Positions 28,766-39,640 of a DNA stretch of 47,500 nucleotides are shown here, in pieces (the stretch's first letter is position 1; the number at the start of each line of letters is the position of its first letter). Position numbers and translations under genes: made by a program. Below the pieces are notes generated by a model. It ran no database searches and was not told the origin of the DNA. It was given only the letters and a program-made list of their open reading frames with translations. This stretch comes from Prorocentrum cordatum (Eukaryota; Sar; Dinophyceae; Prorocentrales; Prorocentraceae), in contig CAUYUJ010004758.1 of the NCBI GenBank assembly GCA_963575745.1, positions 250,001 through 297,500 on the forward strand, given 5' to 3'.

Positions 28766-29245
28766 CTTAGGCCCCGCTGTGGATCTGAAGCGGGCTCTGA
28801 GCTCTCGCCCTGCAAAGCGCCCCCCCCCCCCCCCAGGTCTCTCCGCGGGGTCCCCTCGCATCGCCACCATCACCGCCACCGTCATTACCGCCATCGTCAA
28901 CCTTCGCGCGCGGGCCCCACCTAGGCCTCGCCTTGGCCCCCCCCTTCGGGTCTGGAGTGGGCTCTGGGATCTCGCCCTGCAAGGCGGCCTCCCCTTGGGA
29001 CTCGCCTCGGGGCCCTCGCGCATCGCAATCATCATGGCCATTATCATCATCATCGCCAGCACCAGCATCAACACCATCATCACCATCGCAACCACCATCA
29101 GCATTGTAAGCATCATCACCACCATCATCAGCCATCGCGTGTTGGGCCCCACCTTGCCCTCTCTTCGGGCCTCGACTTGGATCCTGGTTGGACCTCTGGG
29201 CTCTCGCCCTGCAAGGCGGCCGCCCCTTGGGCACCCACTCGAGGT
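28766..29245. repeat. Three-copy spacer repeat with embedded ATC runs
   Basis: A GC-rich module with TCTCGCCCTGCAA at 28803, 28973 and 29205, each flanked by GGGCCCCAC and CCCCTTGGG-type phrases and followed by impure ATC/CAC runs. A diverged relative occurs at 39510-39640. Copy spacing is uneven (about 170 and 230 bp). Confidence 0.6.
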
Positions 29246-29324
29246 TCTCAGAATGCTGTCTTCACATCCTGGAATCCATCGCCAGGTAGAAGCCGCGCTG
29301 GCTCAATCAATGGCGCGCCCAATT

Positions 29325-29374
29325 TGTTTGGAGACACTATCGGAGCCCAATGTGTTTGGAGACACTATCGGAGC
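29325..29374. repeat. 28-bp tandem duplication
   Basis: TGTTTGGAGACACTATCGGA at 29325 recurs at 29353, with matching GGAGC ends. It lies at the apparent 5' edge of the first LINE coding frame. Confidence 0.85.
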
Positions 29375-32300
29375 AATCATTCGCGTTACCAATCGACGAC
29401 GACACCACGCTCCTGGACGTTGATTGCACCGTCCTCGCGGTCGACGGGTCGCTTGCCCTGAGCGAGGCGAACCTAGGTGTCGAATGTACGGCCGTGAAGG
29501 CCGCCCTGAATTCAAGTATGGTTCTCGAGGCGGGGAAGCCTCCCATCCATCACGAAGCTGACCCACTACTGGGCGGTGGCGACGGGGGTCGCAAAGGGGG
29601 GAAGAACGGTGCTGCTGTGTCCAGGGCTAAGGTGACACAATCATCCCTTTCTTCATTGATGACTATGATGCAGCTTCAACTTGATGCACTGAAGGGGCAA
29701 ATCTCAATGCAGAAAAAGAAGAGGCCGCGGCAGAGAACTTCAGACACTCCGAAGTCAGCACACAAAGGCAATCCAGCTGCTGAGAACGGAGATGGACCAG
29801 TGCTTGATTAGATACGTACTCTTCTGAAAAAGGCAGATGGTGCAAAGTATGCCCCGTCGGATGCCGAGGTGATTGACACGCTGAGGAGCATGATCGACAC
29901 CTTCACTTCTCGAGCAGCGCCGTCGACAGCTGCTCCCAAGGTCAGCCCCCCACCAGCCCGCACAACACACAGGTTGTGGTCTCTGGCATGGAAGGGGGTC
30001 TCTATTTTTCCAGCTTCATCGATCAAGGATAAGTTACTCGCAGGGCCAGCAGTTGTGACTTGTCAGAACGAATCTGAACTACGCCGTGCACAAGAGTGGA
30101 AGAGGGCTACGGGAGCCGACCATCCACTCACGTATGTGGTCTTCACCAAGAATGACGGGTTGCAGTCTTGGGTTGAGGGGCCTACAGCTATGTATTCTGA
30201 TGTACTTATTGATGGGCTGAAATGCCCGCAGCAGGTCAAAGCGTGGATCATTCCTGATGGTGACGGCGCGCCTGAGAAAGCTACGCTGCCTGCAAATCTG
30301 AAGGACGACGTGGAGAAGCCTGCAAAGATCACCACGTTCAATGCCAGACTTACGATTGCGAGATCATATGCTGATGGGGAGATGTATGGCAGGGCCCAGA
30401 GAGACCCTCTTTCATTACCAGCTCTGGTCTTCGACTCAGCTCAGTGTAAAAGCAGATTGAAAGTTAAAGGGGCCATCGATTACTCAACGGAGGTGACGTG
30501 TGTGGTGATCTTGAAAGAAGAGTCCCGAGCTACGTTGATGTCAGCTGTACTTCCAGCGGGTGTATTCTTGACCGAGCAGCAGTCCAAGAAAGTGCCCCGT
30601 TTCGTCAAGCAGAGAGATGATGAGGACCCGAAGGTATACTATCGTCGGGTGCGAGCGCTGGCTGACGGACAGTCCGCAGGTGCTCGCCTGGTGTATCGCC
30701 CCTCCATCGACTCGCCCATTGGTATCATATATGATAAAGCATCTGTGGCCGACCCGTCCTCGATACCGCCGAGATGGGTCGTCACTCGAGGCCTCGACTC
30801 GTGGTCTCATCCAGAGGATCTCGAGGCCTGGGCTAAGGCCAGAGGTTTCCAGAATATTCAAGCAGTATCCAGAGCTGGAGTTCGCAAGTGGTTCTTTCGT
30901 GGAGATCTGGAGGGTGCCTCGGAGCAGAGTGCCTTCGCTTTCACGTCGGGCGTGCTGGTGTCGATGGCCATCAGGAACGCCAACCCCAAGAAGAAGGGAG
31001 AAGGTGCTGCAAAGCCCAAGTCGGCATGGGGCACACCGCTGCCCAAACCACGCTTGGGAGAGGACGACGACGCCGAGGACGGCGTGGACGACGACGTGGT
31101 GCTGGAGGAGACTCCCGCTGCCGCATCAGCCGCTGCGAGTGGTCCTGCTGCCGCGCCAGCTGCTGCTGCATCAGCTGCTGAAGGCTCAGCGGGACCCACC
31201 GCCGGCCAGAAGCAGCAGGGGCCCCCACTGGCCGCCAAGAGCATCAAGAAAGCAAAGGTCACCTCCATCGAGCCCTTCGCTGAGTTTGCTGCTCGTCAAG
31301 AGAACGTGGGAGGAGGAGATTGCTTCCCGATCGCGCTGGGCTCGGCATTGAACGATCTGAAGCCACAGTCGAAGCCGTTGACCGCTGAGGACGTTGCTGT
31401 TGGAGGCCGCATCCCAGGTATTGTACGCTGTCTGGTGTCTAAGGAGATCGCCAATAATCCCAAGACATACAACCTCGAGAAGGGGACGGATCTGATCACG
31501 CCCCTCGCCACGAGCAAGACGATGTTCAACAGCATTGGTGTCCTGGCTGCAGCTCTGGCAACAAAAACTGAGATTCTCATCTGGGCAAAAGCAAGTGATG
31601 GACACTGGATGTTGCATGGGCCTCCTCAGCAGTTCGCGAAGAGACTCAAGCAGCAGGTGATGATGGTGTTGGAAAGTAAACATTATGAGAGATTGGTGCT
31701 AAAGAAACCAGTGGATGCTGTTACCATGAAAAAGTGGAGAGAGGCCATGTTACCGTACCCTGTCAACCTTGAAGGAGGCGGACGCAATGTAGCAGGTGGC
31801 TCGACTACGACGAAGAGGGCCCGTCAGGCTCTCGGAGTGGCCAGCTCGTCAGCTTCACTGGCGCGTGGCTCGACTACGACGAAGAGGGCCCGCCAGGCCC
31901 TTGGAGTACCAGAGACGGATGATGAGCTGGATGATCCTGCGCTGCGTGAGCCTGGAGATCATTTGAGGTGCCCCACGTGTGGGTGGAGGCCGACACCAGG
32001 CACGTCGTCATCAAAGCAGAGGTGCGAGGCTAAGCGCCACTGGGGTGCTTGCAGAGGTGAACCTCCACCTCAGAGTGAGTTGAAGCAGTGGGCCAAGTCG
32101 GCCGCCATTCGCCGAGAAGCCAGCCATCGTGTTCGTACTCGTCAGGCGGTGCAAGCTCGGTATATTCAATGGAAAATGAATCTTTCTCCTGAGTTTCGTG
32201 ATGCCTTCTGCGAGTTGGACATTACCCAGGTCGCTACGAGTGGTGGGACAAAGGAGGCAAAAGAGTCGTATGTGTGCACTAGATGTGGAGTATACAAGAG

Positions 32301-32727
32301 GATCTCCAACGCGAAGGTCCAGCCATGTACTAAGCGCCCTGTGCGCTACACCATCAAGCAGCTGATCCAGGTGGCCGTCGGCGAGAACAAAGGCAAGCAG
32401 ACCCTGGAGAAGACCCGAGACAGGGCCCTTCGTCGGGCCCAGCAGAGGCGATCCCAGCCTGCAGAGCATGTTGCATGGAAACAAGCCAAAGCAGAAGTTG
32501 CCCGTACCAAGTACCGAGCCACCCGTGATGCCTATGGCAAGGCGTACCGCGCCACGCATAGAATGTCAGCACAGGTGAAAGAGCAGCGGCGAGCCAGAGT
32601 AGCTGAAAGGCGGACACTGGATCCCGAGTGGCATGCGAAGATGAAAGAATACTGGAAACGGAGGCATCGAGCGAAGAAAGAAGCAGCAGCAGCAGCAGCA
32701 GCAGCAGCTACGCCAGCTTCGTCTTGA
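29350..32727 (+). pseudogene. LINE ORF1 with OTU-like cysteine-protease motif
   Basis: One frame from ATG 29350 with a single TAG at 29809-29811; both sides of it look coding. In order: a Lys/Gln-rich segment; a middle region with an RRM-like pattern near 30780-30960 (RWVVTRGLDSWSHPEDLEAW); a Pro/Ala linker; then an OTU-like domain. The candidate active site there is GGGDCFPIALGSAL with Asp 31318-31320 and Cys 31321-31323, and the candidate His is at 31681-31683 in ESKHYERLVL. Spacing of about 120 residues fits OTU deubiquitinase-type folds. A 69-bp internal duplication follows, then Cys clusters CPTCGW (31969) and CTRCGVY (about 32275) with basic helices to the end. ORF1 proteins of LINEs bind RNA; the protease may process the product or act on host ubiquitin. 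Which of these applies is unknown. Confidence 0.65.
31798..31905 (+). repeat. 69-bp in-frame duplication inside LINE ORF1
   Basis: The segment coding GSTTTKRARQALGV at 31798 recurs 69 bp later with a few third-position changes, so the reading frame is kept. Confidence 0.85.
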
Positions 32728-32751
32728 CTAGCCGTGGAGCCAGTACCGATG

Positions 32752-33045
32752 TTAGAACGCAAGTCCCGTCCACAGGTGCTCCTCGAGCCTGTGCTGGTCG
32801 GGCTCACGTCGCCACAAGGCGTTAGAACGCAAGCACGTCACCCACGGCAGGAGGCGTTAGATCGCAAGTCCCGACCGCAAGTGCTCCTCGAGCCTGCCGG
32901 GGTTGGGCTCACGTCGCCACTCAGAGTCAGAGCGCAGCCTCACGTACTCCAGAGACAGGCGTTAGAACGCAAGTCCCGACGGCAAGTGCTCCTCGAGCCT
33001 GCGTCAGTCGGGCTACGTCGCCACGGCGTTAGGACGCATGCAGAT
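32752..33045 (+). repeat. 105-bp tandem repeat between LINE ORFs, three copies
   Basis: TTAGAxCGCAAGTCCCG starts at 32752, 32857 and 32962, exactly 105 bp apart. GTGCTCCTCGAGCCTG follows in each, and extra GTTAGxACGC phrases begin partial subunits. As 105 is a multiple of three, the frame from ORF1 stays open through it (RKSRPQVLLEP repeats). Confidence 0.9.
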
Positions 33046-33048
33046 ACC

Positions 33049-36000
33049 ATGTCTTGGGATGGTGTAGTACTGCGGCTGGGCGCTGGTACGCATGGCATGG
33101 TACAGAGTATCATATACTACTTCAATGCAGTTTCTGTGGAACGTTTCACTAATTCAGTTTCTGTGGAAAGTCTCACTCATGCAGTTTCTGTGGAAGGTTT
33201 CACCAATGCAGTTTCTGTCGAATGTTTCACTTCAAGTCAAGATCCTCTGCTCGGAGGCGGATCTGGGAAGCAACCTACTACTCCTACCTCGGGGCCGTGC
33301 AGGATCGCTTCGATAAACGTCACAGCTTTGACCAGAGCAAGAGCAACTGCAATCTTCAAGCATAAAGAAATCAAGCAAGTTGACATCATGGCATGGCAAG
33401 AAATCAAGAACTGGGAGCTTCGGCCCAAGTGGCTGGTATCGCTGGCCAGCAGTTACGGATGGGGAGTTGCATGCTCTCCTCCTCCTCCGCCGTCGTCGTC
33501 TGGATCGCAGGGGCATGGCGGGACAGCAGTCCTGTGGCGCAGAGGTATCGGAAAGGTGACGGTTCAACGTGATAAGGATCTCGATCATCGTGCTGTAGCT
33601 GTGAAGACGGCGACCATCGCCGTCGTGAGCGGATATGGGCCAGTTCGGGGAGATATAAATTGGGTACGCAGGGCTCTCGACTGCGCCCAGAAGCTGAGCA
33701 ACCACACCATCCTCGTCGGGGACCTCAATTGGGATTCTAGATATTCTAGGCTGGCGGGCCCTGGGTGGTCTATTACGTCAAACACGTGCCCTACCACGAC
33801 AGCGGGCACGTCACCGTCCAGATGTTTGAGATGGATGGCTGAAGAAAGTGGACCCCCCCAAGCACGTAGGCACCCACTTCATCGAGGGCATACCGCATCA
33901 TGGCATGTGTATCTTTGAGGTGTCCCAGTGTCCTGTACAGCAACGCCCTCTCACACGCCTTCGGCACGCGGCCTTGTTCGAGGAGGCCGCCATCGCGTTC
34001 GTAAACGAGCATGGGCAGCAGCAGATCGAGCAAGCATGTGACTCGATGATCCCGAAGCCTCGACTCGATATCGACACATCGACGAAATGGAAAGTATGGC
34101 ATGCTAGAGCTGAGCACGCATTAGAAGAAGCAGCAGTTCGGGGATGGGTTAAAGTAGCACGTGCAGCTGAACGGGATAAGGGAACATATCCTACCGCTAA
34201 ACCTTGTGCTCATCCTCCCGCTCATTGTCTTGCTGAGTCGGTCGCTCTCAGACGATTGCGCCGACTACATAGAGCCTGTTTGCATCAAGTCCGTGCCCAT
34301 CAGGGTGCTGGCGCTCGCCTCGACCTGAGGCACATGAGCGCCTACACGGCGGCAGTGCAGGATAAGTTGATTCGGCATCTAGACGGGTGGCCATCGTACG
34401 GTCAGCTGCTGGATGTAGTCAGTCGAGCCATCACGTACGAGGAGCGTCTGGTGGCTGATGAGAAGCGCAAGCACTGGGGAGCTCGGTTTCGGGAATGGTC
34501 TAACGACCTCTGGAAGCTTGCCACGCCGGTGTTCAAAGCGGGGGCCCCCAGCCCTGGGTTCGACAGCGAGGGGATGAGGGCCGAATGGGAGCCCGTCTGG
34601 AAGCCCGAGTCGTACGAGAGCCAGAACAAAGTACTCAACTGGAAGCGGTGGGAAGCAAAAGCGAGGGCGGACAACAAACCGATCCCGACGAGCAGCATGC
34701 CCGATGATTGGGTCCCGACAAAAGAAGGCTTCATTGCAGCCATCAAGACATGTAAAGGAGCGGAAGGTATGGACGGTTGGAAGGCCTCCGAGGTTCGCTT
34801 GTTATTGAAAGTCGCCCCCTTCATCATAGATGAGCTGTACATCCTCTGGTGTGACACCACGGCCCACGCGGCGTCGGTCCAGGGGGAGCTCGAGGCTAGG
34901 CTCCTGAAGGAGCTCTTCGTCTGGAGGGTGGTCGGGATCCCGAAGAAGGATGAGAATGAGTCGAGGCCGATCTCTGTGGCGTCTAGCTTGGTGAGATGTT
35001 GGCTTTCAGCACTCGCAGTTGCTCTGCCGACAGCGGCGGAGAACCAGTATGCATGCAAGTCAGGCTTCAGTGTCAGCCATGATATTTCGGCGTGGCTTTC
35101 TGTTGGGGCCACAAGAGGGGTAGAAATGGACCTGAGCAAAGCATATGACAATGTGGATCATTATGTAGCAGTGGCAGCATTACAAGCAGAGAAGGCCCCA
35201 GCAGCACTTATTCATGTATGTTTGTGCGCCTGGAAAGGACCCAGAGTCTGTCGTGTGCAGAATGAGTTGTCGTCACCGATCTGGGTGGCCAAAGGATTGC
35301 CTCAGGGAGATTCGTGTGCTCCAGGGGCAACGGTTGCGACGCTCACTCCTTGGCGGGCGGAGCCCGCCCGAGGATGGGCATGCATGGGCGACCGCTCGCT
35401 GACGGCGGGTGGAGCCCGAGCTGAGCAGGATCTTGCAGAGGGCCTCGCTCGGACTCAAGCTTATGACAACGACGTAGGTTTCGTGGAGAACCTGTCGAAG
35501 CGCCAGTATTGGGAGGAGGGGAAGGAGAATGACATTGAGCATCTTGGGGTGATGTGTGATCCCGCCGACTCCGACAAACCGATCAGGCCTCGAGGAGGCT
35601 GGAAAAAGCTCGAGGTGGCCGTGGGTGTGCTGAAGGCGTTCCCTGGGGCTGCTGCCGTTCGGGAAAGACTTGCTGCGGCCTACGTGAGGCCCTTGTGGCT
35701 ATGGGCGACCCCCCTGGTCGAGCCAGTGCCCCGATGGGCCCCAAGGGCCCTCTTTCACGCCATGCTGAGAACTGCAAATACGTGGTGGTGCTCGGGCCGC
35801 TGGCGGGCCCAGAGAGTACAACTTCATCCATTATATTCGCCGTGTCTCCAGATCATGAAATCCGTCCGCTCCGAGAACCTGATCCAGAGTGAGTTCTTGA
35901 GGAAGGCCCTTGTGGCCCATTTTGCACAAATACACCTTGAGTATATCGACCACAACGCTGAATGAGGAGTTTGTCTTCGGGTCCCTCCTGGTGCTGGCCC

Positions 36001-36568
36001 TCGAGTGCTCCGTGTGACTGCCCAAGTACGTGACCCCCAGGATAAGTTCTGGACTGAGGCCCCAGGTGGGGCCCATGCTGTACGTGCCGTGGCTCGAGTG
36101 GCTTGTCTGCGTGCAGTACATCTTTCGAGAAAAGACGTTGAGGGCATCGAGGATGTTGATGTCGATCTGAGTAGCAGCCAGGTATTCAAGAAATACATCA
36201 AAAGCTTGAGTGCGGATGAATTGCATAGTGTGACGATTTTTCGGAGCGGTGCAGGGCAGACGTACACCAGAATGCAGGTGAACAAATGTTGTAAGTGGTG
36301 CAGCTGCCCGCTCCCGAGCCTCCGCCACCTTTTCCAGGAGTGCCCGCATTTCGAGGATATGAGGAAGGAGCTGGCTCGTGAGTTGAAGTTGAGTAGTACG
36401 TTTTGGGCCTCGGTGCCCAGAGTTACGAGCAAGAGTGGCTGGGTGTGTTACTCAGCCGCGCCGAGTACTGAGGAGAGATCCCGCATGCTGGTGGCATCCG
36501 TTCGATTGGGTGCGTACATCGTGCGGGAGAATTTCACGCCCACCGAGCGGGTCAAGCCGATCCGCTAG
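33049..36568 (+). pseudogene. LINE ORF2: endonuclease - reverse transcriptase - CCHC
   Basis: ATG at 33049. The apurinic-type endonuclease shows RIASINVTAL (about 33301), MAWQEIKNWE and ILVGDLNWDSR (about 33709). A run of seven C at 33853-33859, where six would keep frame, shifts coding into the next frame; both halves join smoothly at SGPP-KHVGTHF. RT motifs are SRPISVASSLVRCW, MDLSKAYDNVDH (motif A Asp at 35129) and GLPQGDSCAP (B). Where Y-x-D-D is expected there is CMGDRSLT (C, 35381-35404). TAC-to-TGC and GAC-to-GGC, both A-to-G, would explain the loss. A TGA at 35963 precedes the last part, which carries a C-terminal CKWCSCPL…RHLFQECPHF finger near 36295-36355 and stops at 36568. It would have nicked target DNA and primed reverse transcription there; it is dead now. 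Confidence 0.82.
33128..33235 (+). repeat. 27-bp tandem repeat, four copies, at ORF2 start
   Basis: CAGTTTCTGTGGAA-type units start at 33128, 33155, 33182 and 33209, each followed by a xxTCAC phrase. They encode nine-residue repeats of the form AVSVExFTN. Confidence 0.95.
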
Positions 36569-36592
36569 CGGTTTTCATGAGGGCCGAGCACT

Positions 36593-37441
36593 TTGGCATG
36601 CTGGTCCTTGCACTACCTTTCTTTCCTTTCATTCGCGTTACCATGCCCACGCGCGTTTCGCATCCATTGCATCGCTGGATGTCTTGTCGACGGCGGTCCC
36701 CCCCCATGCCCCGTCTGTCGGGCTGTGCATCTAGGCGCGGGGGCGGACGTTGCAGCAGCTGTGGCAACAACGACTGGGCCATCTCCGTGGGCAGCGAGGC
36801 CAGCGATCGACCTCGACGCAGCAGAACACATGAACAACGCGCCGCCAGCGCCGTCGCACATCGCCACGCAGGGCTGCTCGCGCACCGCCATGGCTGCCGA
36901 CGGCGAGTTCATTCGCACGTCAGACAGAAAGATGGAATGGAGCCCTATTCGGATTCACGGCCCCGGGTTTCATGGACAATGGCTGTGCCGACAATGCAGC
37001 CTTGCCGTCTGGGACGTCGACGTCAACGTTGCTGTTTGGCGCCTGCCGCTATGTCCCGCACATGGCCCTCGGGCGCACGTGCTCGACCACTTGGATAACG
37101 CGTGCTTCTACAGCTGCGCTTCGGCAGCGCAAGACGATCAGGTCGACCCCGCCGTGCCCGAATGCCCGCTCGATGGCGCCACTCCGCGCCCGTTCGCGTT
37201 GCCATGAGCGCCAGCGCAGCAAGTCGAGATCAGCGATGGCGGGGGGGACCGTTGCTCTGAGTCCAGTGTCGTTACAGCGCCGCACGCGACTGACATGGAC
37301 ACGCATGATAGTGAAGCTGGCGATCCTGACATCGCCAGGCTCCGAAGCATCATGGAGGGCACTTGGGGGCCAGACAGTCCAGCCTCGAGCACATTCGAGG
37401 ATAGCGTTGCACGCCTAGTTGATATCGTCAGCAGCCCGTAA
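36593..37441 (+). pseudogene. Unrecognised coding-like segment with one TGA
   Basis: One frame is open on both sides of a single TGA at 37205-37207 and reads CPVCRAVHLG, WLCRQCSLAVWDVD, LPLCPAHGP and then an acidic part with DSEAGDPDIARLRSIMEG. It ends at 37441 where AGCAGCCC meets GTAAGTAT, a strong splice-donor-like sequence. No ATG lies near the left end; the first in-frame ATG is 36830. It could be a LINE 3' extension, a gene relic or an exon. No family is recognised. Confidence 0.3.
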
Positions 37442-37920
37442 GTATAGGGTGCGACCCTCACGAGCGCATGCCCAATGCATGATTCGCGCCTTGCTTGAAA
37501 ACGGAGCGCCCATAACATCGCCTCGCTCCATCCTTGCCGATCGGGCCATGCCAGACTAGACCAACCGTGCCAGACCAAACGCGCCCACCAACCAGACCAA
37601 ACACGCCAACCAACCATACCAAACCAGAAGAGCAGCCGTACCAGACCACGCCAATTCATGCGCAAGGCTGCCATCTCTAACACCATATCTAACACCATGT
37701 TTGACAGGGGGGCTGTTAGATATGGATCACTGCAACTGTCGCTACTGGCACCGTATCTAACAGGGGGGGGGGGCGTTAGATATAGGGGGCTCCTGGGGGG
37801 CAGGTCGGGCGCCAGGGGGGGGGCCGAGGGGGCAGCATTTGGGCCCCGAGATCGCGGTGGCCCGTTGCGGCCTCTTCGCTTCCCCCCCCCAATGCTCAGC
37901 CTCAGCCTCCGCGTCTCAGA
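37442..37920. repeat. Low-complexity spacer with TATCTAAC inverted repeats
   Basis: ACCAGACCAAAC/CCAACCA phrases fill 37558-37655. CCATATCTAACA (37683-37694) is exactly mirrored by TGTTAGATATGG (37714-37725). A second pair, TATCTAAC (37754-37761) and GTTAGATA (37775-37782), encloses a G-run. Further G-runs lie at 37795-37830. No gene is seen. Confidence 0.75.
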
Positions 37921-37936
37921 GCAACTCTGGCTCAAG
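37921..37936 (+). other. Degenerate dinoflagellate spliced-leader relic
   Basis: GCAACTCTGGCTCAAG matches 13 of 16 bases of the 3' part of the dinoflagellate spliced leader (GCCATTTTGGCTCAAG), including the unbroken TGGCTCAAG end. It lies 25 bp before the ATG of the pseudogene that follows. Such relics mark mRNAs that were reverse-transcribed and put back into the genome. Confidence 0.5.
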
Positions 37937-37961
37937 CTGATGCAAGCTGCATTTCTGCAGA

Positions 37962-38998
37962 ATGCCGCCGAGGCGCCCCGATGACCAGCCCCCGAAGCCG
38001 ATGGCGGAGGCAGCCGAGACGCTCAAGGCTCAATGCTTGGACGCGACTGGAGATGACATCTCTGCGCCCCCGCATGCGCTTCACACGAGAGCCTTCAGCT
38101 CGCCGAACACCGCCCTCAACTCCAGGTTTCAGGACAAGGCGGTGGTGTTCAAGAACCTGCAGGGCGACGGCGACAAGAGGGAGTGGCTGGCCAGCTTCAT
38201 GATCGACCCGAAGAGCGGCGGAACTATCAAGAACACAACCAGCCGCGAGGTGCACGAGAGGACGGTCAAGCGCGCGCCCCGGGTCACGCTGGAGCGGCGC
38301 GGGGGGCCGCTGTTCCTAAACAGCGCGGAGCGCGCGACAATCGCTCGAGGGCAAGCCTGCCCCGCGAGAACGCAAAGTTGGCTGACAGGGGCGCGCTGCA
38401 GCACGGGGCGGGGGTCACCGAGGAGGTCTCCGAGAAGGCGCCCAAGGAGAGCGCGAAGCTCGCAAAACAGGGAGTTACCCGCTGAGGAGTTCGATCCCGT
38501 TGCCAAGGTGATGAAGGATAAGGACTCGCCCGGGCCCCCCTGCTCGTCGACGGGCAGACTGACGGCCCCGCGCCTGCGAAGAGGCCCCGCGGGCGCACCG
38601 CGGCGCCCTCGATCGAGGCCCCCGACCCGCCCGCTGGGTCCGACCCAGCTGCCAAGGCCTCGCAGGAGAGCTGGGCGAAGGAGCTTGCCGAGCTGAAGAA
38701 GTTCTAAGACAAGGCAAGGAAGGAGCTCGACAAGACCAAATGCATCGAGCAGAGGCTTGCCCAGAAGGGGCGGGGCGGCGCAGCAACTACATATCCCGAG
38801 GAGGCCGCGAACACGATGAGGACTTCCATGGGCGACGCGGTCAGCTCAAGGGCAGATGCGAAAGCTAAAAGGTACGCCTCAACCAGGACAGGGGCGCTGG
38901 CGCTGCGACGGCCACAGGCATGTTCACCGAAAAGAAGAGGGCCTACGACTCGTGCAAGGCTAACACTTTGAGCGAGTTCCTCAAGTACAAGAAGTAGG
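37962..38998 (+). pseudogene. Retroposed copy of an uncharacterised dinoflagellate protein
   Basis: ATG at 37962. The frame reads convincingly (NLQGDGDKREWLASFMIDP, then VTLERRGGPLFLNSAE) to about 38340. A neighbouring frame then continues it (LPRENAKLADRGALQHG, up to a stop at 38485). Further pieces such as KELDKTKCIEQRLAQKG (about 38727-38777) follow a TAA. From memory, the sequence EWLAxFxIDPxxGG … W/R-xT … GPxFLN … LADxGVxQY … ELDKxKxVEQKLxxKG is a recurring dinoflagellate protein of unknown function found in many copies. Frameshifts, a stop and the spliced-leader relic upstream support a decayed processed copy. Confidence 0.5.
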
Positions 38999-39089
38999 CG
39001 TCGTCGGGTCTACCGACGAGTGCGTGCGCACTACGCACGGACGCTACGAGGGAGCTCGGCAAGCTTCGGGGCGGCTCGCCGATCGCTGG

Positions 39090-39245
39090 GGCAATAAAAC
39101 ATCGACATCCTCATCGCCACCATCAGCATCGCCATCATACTCATCATCTTCATCATCAGCAGCATCACCATGATCATCATTACCCTCGTCATCATTTTCA
39201 GTACCGTCATCATCCTCGCAATCCTCCTCGCCGTCTTCCTTTAGA
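39090..39245. repeat. ATC-rich microsatellite
   Basis: Impure CATCATCACC/ATCATC runs, similar in type to the long tract at 27.5-28.4 kb. A GC-rich imperfect hairpin (AACCCCCCAGGGG … GGGGGTT) follows at about 39316-39346. Confidence 0.85.
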
Positions 39246-39509
39246 GCTTGCTTTGCAGCAGCGGCGATGTGTCTAAGAGCGTTGCGGCGGCTGCAAACAA
39301 CCCCTCTTTCAGAACCCCCCAGGGGCCTTCGGGGCGGGGGTTCAGAAGCAGTCGTTTTCAGCGTCACTCCTGTGATCAGCGCAACCGCGACGCTGCTAGA
39401 TGATTACTTCGCCACATTCTACCTTCGCCGTTGGCATTGCAGCGGCCAACTAATTCGGAAATCCCAGCACGCAACGGACAAACACTATGGTGCATACCAA
39501 CGCTCATCC

Positions 39510-39640
39510 TAACGTGGGAGCCCCACCATCGCCTTGGGCCCTGGTAAGACATCTGGGCCCCCGCCCGTCAAGGCGACCTCTCCTTGGGCATCACCTTTGG
39601 GCCCTCCGTCATCATCGTCGTCATCATCCGCCATCGTCTG
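39510..39640. repeat. Dispersed copy of the 28.8-29.2 kb spacer repeat
   Basis: GAGCCCCACCATCGCCTTGG, a CAAGGCGACCTC phrase, CCTTGGGCATCACC and then ATC/GTC triplets follow the same order as the three-copy module at 28766-29245. Confidence 0.5.

Larger units (their letters stand above)
29325..36570 (+). mobile_element. Non-LTR retrotransposon (LINE), inactive; ends approximate
   Basis: Two plus-strand ORFs. The first has an OTU-like protease motif and Cys-rich fingers; the second has an apurinic-type endonuclease, RT and a C-terminal CCHC motif. Lesions are TAG at 29809, TGA at 32725, a C-run frameshift at 33853-33859, motif C of RT changed to CMGDR at 35381-35395, and TGA at 35963. No poly(A) tail or target duplication was located, so both ends are estimates from coding extent. 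Confidence 0.8.

Noticed and set aside
27096-29423. Very long plus-strand open frames (up to 775 codons) through the microsatellite
   Set aside because: They read as poly-Ser, poly-Ile, poly-His and poly-Pro in all frames; this follows from TCC/ATC repeats lacking stops, not from coding.
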